Of a DNA stretch of 8,843 bases, positions 1 to 5,475 are shown one piece after another. The notes under the pieces are model-generated. The model saw only the letters and a list, made by a program, of their open reading frames with translations. It was not told where the DNA came from and searched no databases. The DNA comes from Salinisphaera sp. UBA1666 (GTDB lineage: Bacteria; Pseudomonadota; Gammaproteobacteria; Nevskiales; Salinisphaeraceae): NCBI GenBank assembly GCA_002320455.1, contig DCKU01000179.1:1-8843 (forward strand), in the 5' to 3' direction. The translations under genes were made by a program, and so were the position numbers. Position 1 is the first letter of the stretch. Each line of letters starts with the position of its first letter.

Positions 1-1080
1 ATGTGGTGGGTTTACACACCTAGGCGCCAGCGTGGCCCGGACATAGCCCGAACGGTCCATGGATTCGGCCATGATCGTATACGCCCTATCCCGAGTCGGC
101 GTGACGATCACATCGAACGTTTCAGCCACCCCGATCTGAAACTCATCGATCTCGACCGGCTCGACATCCTTGCCGTCAGCGGCCACCACCGTCATGGCAA
201 GGCCCGGCAGGCGAACGTTGTAATACGTCATGGACGAGGCATTGATCACGCGCAGGCGTATCCGCTGACCCGGCGTGAACAGCCCGGTCCAGTTGCCCGC
301 GGCGTCCAGCCCGTTGATGAGATGATGATAGGTCTGCGCAGTAACGTCGGCGATATCGCGCGGGCTCATGCGCATCTGGTTCCAGGCCAAACGGTCGCGC
401 AGCGTGGCCGAGAGGCCGGCTGTGGCCACGTCGTCGACGAAATCGCCCACCGTGCGCTGTTTGAAGTTGTAGTAGTCGGGCATCTTCTTGAGCTTGTCGA
501 AGATGCGGTCCGGGTGTTCGAAGGTCCAGTCGTTTAAGACCAGCACATAATCGCGATCAGCCGGCTCACGCTGGCCGCCCGCCGGATGGATCACCAGCGG
601 GCCGGTCTGGCCTTTCTGCTCCTGAAAGCCGGAATGGCTGTGATACCAGTAGGTGCCGGCCTGGCGCACCGGGAACGCCGCCTCAAAGCTCTCGCCCGGC
701 GGGATGCCGGGAAACGCCACGCCCGGCACTCCGTCCATCTGGAACGGCAAGAGAATGCCGTGCCAGTGAATAGAGCTGGGCTCGTCCAGATGGTTATGCA
801 CCCGCAGGCGGGCGTTCTGGCCTTCATAAAGCTCGATCAACGGGCCGGGCGTGGTGCCGTTGAGCGTGATGGCCCGGGCATGGCCGCCGGCGATCGCCAC
901 ACGCTCGCGCCGGATATGTAGATCGATGGCGACATCGCTAGCGCCACCCGGGCCGACACGGGCGGCCCTAGCCGGGCGGGCATAAGCGGGTAATAGATTC
1001 GATAGACCGGCTAGCGCCGGGGCCGCGACGAGCGCGCGCAGCAGGCGACGACGCCGATCATTCGTCGTGAAGACAGGCAT
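1..1080 (-). CDS. copA: Multicopper oxidase, copper resistance protein CopA (N-terminal 360 residues; runs off the left edge)
   Basis: This is a periplasmic CopA-type multicopper oxidase, which in the known family oxidises Cu(I) and supports copper tolerance. The start is the ATG at 1078-1080, followed by an arginine-rich stretch (residues 9-12) and a hydrophobic segment (about 13-30), which fits a Tat signal; Tat export is usual for CopA. Two copper-ligand motifs of the first cupredoxin domain are visible: HWHG (105-108) and WYHSHSG (145-151). The second domain continues to the window edge (about 170-354). The C-terminal half, with the Met-rich segment and the remaining HxH and HCH ligand motifs, lies outside the window, so completeness cannot be judged. 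The last six residues before the edge do not look like the usual continuation after 'LAPR'. The upstream ribosome site is weak. The gene follows the small Cys/His protein on the same strand, as expected for a copper operon. Confidence 0.93.
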   Translation of the reverse strand, partial: MPVFTTNDRRRRLLRALVAAPALAGLSNLLPAYARPARAARVGPGGASDVAIDLHIRRERVAIAGGHARAITLNGTTPGPLIELYEGQNARLRVHNHLDEPSSIHWHGILLPFQMDGVPGVAFPGIPPGESFEAAFPVRQAGTYWYHSHSGFQEQKGQTGPLVIHPAGGQREPADRDYVLVLNDWTFEHPDRIFDKLKKMPDYYNFKQRTVGDFVDDVATAGLSATLRDRLAWNQMRMSPRDIADVTAQTYHHLINGLDAAGNWTGLFTPGQRIRLRVINASSMTYYNVRLPGLAMTVVAADGKDVEPVEIDEFQIGVAETFDVIVTPTRDRAYTIMAESMDRSGYVRATLAPRCVNPPH

Positions 1081-1104
1081 AACAGATATCCGTAGGCAGC
1101 AGCC

Positions 1105-1129
1105 GCCGTGCAAGAGCCTCGCGCACGGC
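1105..1129 (-). other. Hairpin in the gap between the CopL-like gene and copA
   Basis: A 7-base perfect inverted repeat, GCCGTGC (1105-1111) and GCACGGC (1123-1129), encloses an 11-base loop. Flanking CCGCC (1103-1107) and GGCGG (1131-1135) could pair in a competing longer stem with a bulge. It lies within the 92-base stretch between the two copper genes, 25 bases before the copA start, and has no T-tract. It could be an attenuation or processing structure, or chance pairing in GC-rich DNA. Confidence 0.3.
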
Positions 1130-1172
1130 CGGCGGTATCAACCATCGGTGCCGGAGGCGACACCGAACCCGA

Positions 1173-1523
1173 TCAGCTCAAACGAGCAGACGGCGGTCGA
1201 TACGGCGCGGTCGGAAAACCGCTGGGCCGGAGGAAATACGGATAGGTATCGACGTTGTCGACCGAGGGCGCCGGCACAAGCGCGATTCCTGTCAAAAGCA
1301 GGCCGGCCGGCGTGCAATGGCCGGCCATACTGCAACAGGGCTTGGCCGACTCATGGTGAGCCCCGGCAACGGCATGATCGTCGACGGTCGCGGTCTGCCC
1401 GGTCTGCCCGGTTTGCGATACCGATACAGAGGTCGACGGCTCGTGGAACATAGCTCCCATGGCCACAGGCGCGACCACGGCCTGCCAAACCACGATAAAC
1501 ACGATGAATAGCCGCACGACCAT
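1173..1523 (-). CDS. Small exported Cys/His-containing protein upstream of copA (CopL-like)
   Basis: This is a 116-residue protein. Residues 1-24 form a hydrophobic N-terminal segment (signal peptide or membrane anchor). A low-complexity SVSVSQTGQTGQT stretch follows (32-44), then a His cluster (H50, H56, H57) and the motif CCSMAGHC (63-70), which could bind soft metals. A short hydrophobic stretch (74-85) and a Pro-rich tail ending near YRPP complete it. I chose the ATG at 1521-1523 because the hydrophobic segment begins there; the reading frame is open to a TTG at 1559, which would add 12 polar residues. The gene lies 92 bases before copA on the same strand. Small His/Cys-rich proteins in this position include CopL of Xanthomonas, needed for copper-inducible copAB expression. 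Assignment to CopL rests on position and composition only; another small copper-associated exported family (such as DUF2946-like) is possible. Confidence 0.75.
   Translation of the reverse strand: MVVRLFIVFIVVWQAVVAPVAMGAMFHEPSTSVSVSQTGQTGQTATVDDHAVAGAHHESAKPCCSMAGHCTPAGLLLTGIALVPAPSVDNVDTYPYFLRPSGFPTAPYRPPSARLS
1391..1417 (-). repeat. Three tandem 9-base units inside the small exported protein gene
   Basis: On the plus strand the units are CGGTCTGCC, CGGTCTGCC and CGGTTTGCG. The first two are identical and the third differs at two positions. They keep the reading frame and encode the repeated Thr-Gly-Gln stretch between the signal segment and the metal-binding motif, so copy-number changes would only alter linker length. 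Confidence 0.7.
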
Positions 1524-1555
1524 AGGCAGGACGTTAGCCGGGTGACACGAGAACC

Positions 1556-1589
1556 ACAAGCCCGACGCCGATCACGACGCCGGGCCTGT
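1556..1589 (-). terminator. Long hairpin just after fabG, candidate operon terminator (no T-tract)
   Basis: The two arms, 1575-1589 and 1556-1570, can form a 15-pair stem (12 Watson-Crick pairs and 3 G-U when read as minus-strand RNA) around a 4-base loop at 1571-1574. It begins 11 bases after the fabG stop codon and ends 32 bases before the start of the small exported protein, where an operon terminator would be expected. The run of T that a classical intrinsic terminator needs is absent (the next bases are GGTTCTCG), so termination may be partial or Rho-assisted, or the hairpin may only protect the 3' end of the mRNA. Confidence 0.5.
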
Positions 1590-1600
1590 GTCCGCGACTT

Positions 1601-2956
1601 TTAGGCGCCGATAAGGCTCTGGCCGCAGACGCGCAGCACGTTGCCCGAGCAGCCGCCGGCCCCCGGCGTGGCCAGGAACGTGATGGTTTCGGCCACGTCC
1701 TTGGGAGTGCCGCCCTGGCCCAGCGAGGACAGGCGGCGCCCGCCTTCCCGTACGCCAAACGGCATTTCCGCGGTCATGCGGGTTTCGATGAAGCCCGGGG
1801 CCACGGCGTTGAAGGTCACACCACGCTCGGCTTGTGCGTCTGCCCGCCGCTCGACAAAGCCGATGAGCCCGGCCTTGGTGGCGCCGTAGTTAGTCTGGCC
1901 GCGGTTGCCGGCGATGCCGCCGATCGAGCACAGACAGATGACCCGACCGTGCTCGTTGATGACCTGCTCGTCGGTCAACACGGCATCGACCGCCAGGATG
2001 GCCTCGAGGTTGATGGCCATGACCATGTCCCAGTAGTGCTCGGGCATGTTGGCCAGGGTCTTGTCGCGGGTGACGCCAGCGTTGTGCACCACGATATCCA
2101 CGCCACCGAATTTCTCTTTCAAGAAGTCGGCGATCTGGCGCGGGGCGTTGTCATCGGTGATGTCCAGCGGCAGTGCCGTGCCGCCGAACTCGCCGACGGT
2201 TTGCTCTAGTGTTTCCTGATCCTGGGGAATATCCAGACATACGACGTGTGCGCCCTCGGCGGCCAGGCGTTCGGCCGTGGCGGCACCGATACCGCGGGCG
2301 CCGCCGGTGACAAGCGCGGTCTTGCCGGCCAGCGGCTGCGTGGTCGGCAACTCGGCCGGCATCTGGCCGGTGGCCTTCACGGTCAGTGCCTGGCCGTCGA
2401 CGAAGGTGCTGTAGTCGGAGAGGAAGAAGCGCAGCGGGCCGGCCGCACGGTCTTCGGCCCCCGGGGCTACGTAGATCAGGTTCACCGTGGAGCCGAACTT
2501 GCCGATTTCCTTGGCAAACGAGCGGGTAAAGCCTTCGACCGCACGCGCGGCCGTGGCCGCGGCCAGTGTGTCCATGGCGGCCGGATCACTGGCCAACACC
2601 ACCACTCGGGCGTTGCGTGTGAGCTTGCGGGCGATCGGATGGAAGAACTCGTAGAGCGCGCGCAGGTCGCGGGCAGCGGTCATGCCCGTGGCATCGAAGA
2701 CCAACGCGTCATATTTCTTCTCGGCCTCGGCGTCGGCTTCGACGATTTCGGCGCCGGCAGCCTTCAGGGTCTGGGTGATAACCGGCCCGGCTTTGGCCTG
2801 GGCGACGTGGCCGGTGGCCACACGCTGGCCGTCGAGAAATTTTTCTTGGTAATTGCCCTCGGCGCGCGCCAGTTCCGTGGGCGTGGGGATGCCCATCGAC
2901 TGCATGATCTTGCGCATGGTGGGCTTGGACGCCGCGTTGACGAGATAGTCGCTCAT
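1601..2956 (-). CDS. fabG: High-molecular-weight 3-oxoacyl-(ACP/CoA) reductase, FabG4-like SDR
   Basis: This is a 451-residue NAD(P)H-dependent 3-oxoacyl-thioester reductase of the long FabG class; ordinary FabG is about 245 residues, while mycobacterial FabG4 is close to this length. The N-terminal part (about 1-205) is a degenerate Rossmann/flavodoxin-like domain. The C-terminal part (about 208-451) is the catalytic SDR domain, with the cofactor loop TGGARGIG (217-224), NAG (292-294), Asn315 and the catalytic Ser344, Tyr357 and Lys361 (YGATK). The end of the protein (RRLSSLGQGG... RVCGQSLIGA) is typical of the class. The ATG at 2954-2956 follows a strong AAGGAG located in the last codons of the lipase gene, whose stop is 3 bases upstream, so translation is likely coupled. 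FabG4 enzymes are known to accept CoA thioesters, so within this operon it may work on beta-oxidation or storage-lipid intermediates rather than in fatty-acid synthesis. Direction and substrate are inferred. Confidence 0.93.
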   Translation of the reverse strand: MSDYLVNAASKPTMRKIMQSMGIPTPTELARAEGNYQEKFLDGQRVATGHVAQAKAGPVITQTLKAAGAEIVEADAEAEKKYDALVFDATGMTAARDLRALYEFFHPIARKLTRNARVVVLASDPAAMDTLAAATAARAVEGFTRSFAKEIGKFGSTVNLIYVAPGAEDRAAGPLRFFLSDYSTFVDGQALTVKATGQMPAELPTTQPLAGKTALVTGGARGIGAATAERLAAEGAHVVCLDIPQDQETLEQTVGEFGGTALPLDITDDNAPRQIADFLKEKFGGVDIVVHNAGVTRDKTLANMPEHYWDMVMAINLEAILAVDAVLTDEQVINEHGRVICLCSIGGIAGNRGQTNYGATKAGLIGFVERRADAQAERGVTFNAVAPGFIETRMTAEMPFGVREGGRRLSSLGQGGTPKDVAETITFLATPGAGGCSGNVLRVCGQSLIGA

Positions 2957-2959
2957 CGT

Positions 2960-4210
2960 TCACTCCTTATTATTCAATGCGTTTAAGGGTTTGACATCCT
3001 GACGTGCTACGAGCCAGTCGCGTATGTGGCCATACACGGCGTCGTCGTAGAGCAGATCGAAATGATTGAGCCGCGGAAACACCTCGAGCGCGACGTCGCG
3101 GCGGCTTGCGCCCGAACGCGCGTCGGCGGCACTCGAGACGCCGACCAGTAGATCGCCCAGCGTATCGGCCAGGGGGTCGTCGTCTTCGACGCCTAGCGTG
3201 GCCGCAATGAGTAGATAACCGGGCAGATCGCCGGTGTGCCCGTTCTCGGTCGCGTCACCGGCCGGCCAGGCCACGCCGTCGCGTAGATCCTTGATCCCGG
3301 CGCTGCGCGCATCGACCAAAGATACGAAAGACCGGCTATAAGCGCTCCAGTTCAGCCCGCGTGCCAGCAGGTGGCCCAGCCGGGCCAGCGGCGCGCCGCG
3401 ATGCGGCGAACCGAGACAGACGACCGCGTCGAGACAGCCGACCCAACCCAGCCCGGAAGCCTGCGCGTATTCCAGCGCACATCGCGCCACCAGGCCGCCC
3501 ATGCTGTGGCCGACCAGCGTGATCGTACGGGCCGGGCGCTCGTCGGCCAGCCAGAGCTGCTCCAGCCGCTCGGCCAGAGCTCGGCCGTTGTCGAGGATTG
3601 CTTGCCCCGTGTTGTAGCGCAGCCGCCACACCGCCGCGCCGAGATCACCGGCCAGGCGCGCGCCCATGTCGGTATTACGGGCCTGCCAGTGGCGATCGTT
3701 CATGCCCAGCCCGTGGATGAGGATTACCAGATGATCGGGTTCGCCCGCGCTGGCCTGCGGTCGGGCCGCGGCCTCGGCCAGGTCCAGCACGTGGCCCGCG
3801 GCGTCCACGAAGGTCATGTCCAGCGCGAGCGCGTTGCCACGACGCGCCAGATGATCGCCGCAGACACCGTTCAGCGCGCTTTGCAGATGCAACGACAGAT
3901 CGGCCGCACGGGCCTGGCCGTTCCAGGGGGCTAAACGCGCGCTGGGCGCCGCACCCGCCCGGGTCAGGGCGAAGCTCAAGGCCCCGATATCGCGCACCTG
4001 CCGATAGACCAGCCGACGAATCGGCGCCTCGATACCGGCCGCCGGGTTCAGACCGCGATGACGCTCGCTGATGGTGCTGTGCGTGTTTTCCACGATATCC
4101 ACCGTGCCGCGATAGATATCACCGGCCAGATCGATGGTGCCGCGCAGCCAGAGCCCGGCCGTGGCCCAGCCGCTGGCATCGCGCGTCTTGTCGGGCGGCA
4201 TGCGACTCAT
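2960..4210 (-). CDS. Lipase-like alpha/beta hydrolase (GHSMGG)
   Basis: This is a 416-residue serine hydrolase. The alpha/beta core starts at about residue 158 with LVILIHGLGMND (oxyanion region, HG at 166-167). The nucleophile elbow is GHSMGGL, with Ser236, followed by GSPHRGAP (267-274), as in PGAP1-like and triacylglycerol-lipase-like enzymes. Likely triad partners are Asp353 (GDLLVGVSSA) and His383 (NHFDLL). The first 150 residues are a poorly characterised extension with no signal peptide, so a cytosolic location is likely. I use the ATG at 4208-4210: it forms an ATGA overlap with the upstream stop and has AGGGG in front. The frame could start eight codons earlier at 4234, but that would lengthen the overlap. 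The natural substrate is unknown; a lipid ester (wax ester, acylglycerol or polyester) is inferred from its position between an esterase-like gene and fabG in a fadE operon. Confidence 0.88.
   Translation of the reverse strand: MSRMPPDKTRDASGWATAGLWLRGTIDLAGDIYRGTVDIVENTHSTISERHRGLNPAAGIEAPIRRLVYRQVRDIGALSFALTRAGAAPSARLAPWNGQARAADLSLHLQSALNGVCGDHLARRGNALALDMTFVDAAGHVLDLAEAAARPQASAGEPDHLVILIHGLGMNDRHWQARNTDMGARLAGDLGAAVWRLRYNTGQAILDNGRALAERLEQLWLADERPARTITLVGHSMGGLVARCALEYAQASGLGWVGCLDAVVCLGSPHRGAPLARLGHLLARGLNWSAYSRSFVSLVDARSAGIKDLRDGVAWPAGDATENGHTGDLPGYLLIAATLGVEDDDPLADTLGDLLVGVSSAADARSGASRRDVALEVFPRLNHFDLLYDDAVYGHIRDWLVARQDVKPLNALNNKE
2963..2968 (-). promoter_or_regulatory. Strong ribosome binding site of fabG inside the end of the lipase gene
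   Basis: The sequence AAGGAG on the minus strand lies 6 bases before the fabG ATG and overlaps the last codons of the lipase gene (AAG GAG TGA). It fixes the fabG start and indicates coupling with the upstream cistron. Confidence 0.85.
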
Positions 4211-5475
4211 AGCCCCTGTCGCAAGCCGCCGCACTGATGATTGATCTGGCCGAGCAGCCCCAGCAGCTTGACCAGATGCCCGCCGAGTACCGCCTTGCCG
4301 GTGGTTAGCAGGCTGGCCGACAGTTCACGATCGGGATCGGCCCAGCCCAGGATATTCATGAATCCGGCATGGCCGAAGGACGCCCCGCTCATGGGGCCGT
4401 AGAGGCCTATCGGGGTCGTGCCCAGCATCAAGCCTTCGCTGTAGCGCATGGGCAGTTTGAGCATGTCGTCCGTGGCGAGCCCGCCCACCGGGCGACGCAG
4501 GCGGGCCACGGTGTCCGCGGCCAGCACCTGTGTATCGCCATAACGCCCGCCGTCCAACAGCATTTGATAGAAGCGCGAGACCTCGTCGGCCGTGGCGTAC
4601 AGATTGCCCGACGGGATGACCGCATCCATGAACACGGCTTGGTTGGACAGCATGACCACATCGTCGAACGAGCGCGCCAGCGCGGCCTCGGCCCAGCCGG
4701 CGACCGGCCAGCGTACCGGCATACCGGCTACGTGGTTGACAGCCACGCGCGAGCGCGAGCGCCCGTCCAGGCCGTAGGTAAAATACCGCATGCCCAGAGG
4801 CTGGCGCAGGGTGGTGTCCAGATAGTCGGGAACGTTGGTACCGGTCACCCGACGGATGACCTCGCCCAGAATATAGCCGCCGGTGATGGCGTGATACGCC
4901 ACACGCCGGCCGCCGGCCTCGGCCGGGGCGCGACAGATTCTCTCAATGCATCGATCCCAGTCGGCCAGAATATCCGTATCGCCGTCGTCCGGCGGAAAGC
5001 GCGGGAAACCGCCGCGGTGCGACAACACCTCGGATAGCGTGGTGCGATCCTTGCCGTCGCCGGAAAACGCCGGCAGATAGCGCGACACCGGCGCGTCCAG
5101 ATCGACATACCCGTCCTCGGCCAGCTTGTGGGTCAGTACGGCGATGATGGCCTTGGACGCCGAAAACAGACACACAGGCGTGTCAGTGGCCATCGCTCGG
5201 CTTTGCGGACCCGGCGGGCAGTCGGGCGACACGCCGCGCGCGTGGCCGATCGCTCGGTTGAGCACAGTCTCGCCCCGGTAGCGCAGACAAAACGACAGCC
5301 CCGGATGAACGCGGCTGCGATAGACATCCTCAACGGCCTGCCAGATACGATTGACCCGGCGCGGGGACAGGCCCACACGCCGGGCATCGATTTCAGCGCC
5401 TGTATCCGTGATGCCCGCCAAATCGGGATCGGTGATCGCGATCCGGCGGGTACCGGGCAATGCCCAATCGACCAT
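4207..5475 (-). CDS. Serine beta-lactamase-family hydrolase (EstB/class C-like esterase)
   Basis: This is a 422-residue member of the beta-lactamase/penicillin-binding-protein-like serine hydrolases. Visible motifs are SASK (Ser105 to Lys108, nucleophile and general base), Tyr194 in YHAITGGYILGE at the usual place of the family's second catalytic motif, and HAGF (369-372) where beta-lactamases carry KTG. Segments such as DLDAPVSRYLP and LLSHRGG-like LSHRGGF (151-157) are typical of EstB-type esterases. I see no signal peptide, which argues against a periplasmic antibiotic-degrading beta-lactamase and for an intracellular esterase. The start is the ATG at 5473-5475, which shares one base with the fadE stop (TGATG) and has AAGGTG upstream; a TTG one codon earlier is less likely. 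Its stop overlaps the lipase start by four bases. The substrate is not evident; short- or medium-chain ester cleavage is a family-based inference. Confidence 0.9.
   Translation of the reverse strand: MVDWALPGTRRIAITDPDLAGITDTGAEIDARRVGLSPRRVNRIWQAVEDVYRSRVHPGLSFCLRYRGETVLNRAIGHARGVSPDCPPGPQSRAMATDTPVCLFSASKAIIAVLTHKLAEDGYVDLDAPVSRYLPAFSGDGKDRTTLSEVLSHRGGFPRFPPDDGDTDILADWDRCIERICRAPAEAGGRRVAYHAITGGYILGEVIRRVTGTNVPDYLDTTLRQPLGMRYFTYGLDGRSRSRVAVNHVAGMPVRWPVAGWAEAALARSFDDVVMLSNQAVFMDAVIPSGNLYATADEVSRFYQMLLDGGRYGDTQVLAADTVARLRRPVGGLATDDMLKLPMRYSEGLMLGTTPIGLYGPMSGASFGHAGFMNILGWADPDRELSASLLTTGKAVLGGHLVKLLGLLGQINHQCGGLRQGL

Noticed and set aside
1..537. 178-codon plus-strand frame at the left edge
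   Set aside because: Antisense to copA, whose minus-strand reading contains copper-ligand motifs and a Tat-like signal.
1524..1600. Copper-responsive promoter (CueR-type palindrome or CopR box) before the small copper gene
   Set aside because: The best -35/-10 candidate (TTGTGG, 17 bases, TAACGT) is poor and too close to the start codon, and no CueR-like palindrome is visible.
2246..2986. 246-codon plus-strand frame opposite fabG
   Set aside because: Antisense to an intact two-domain FabG; low-complexity Gly/Arg/His composition and no recognisable motif.
4369..5037. 222-codon plus-strand frame opposite the beta-lactamase-family gene
   Set aside because: Antisense shadow of a gene with intact catalytic motifs.
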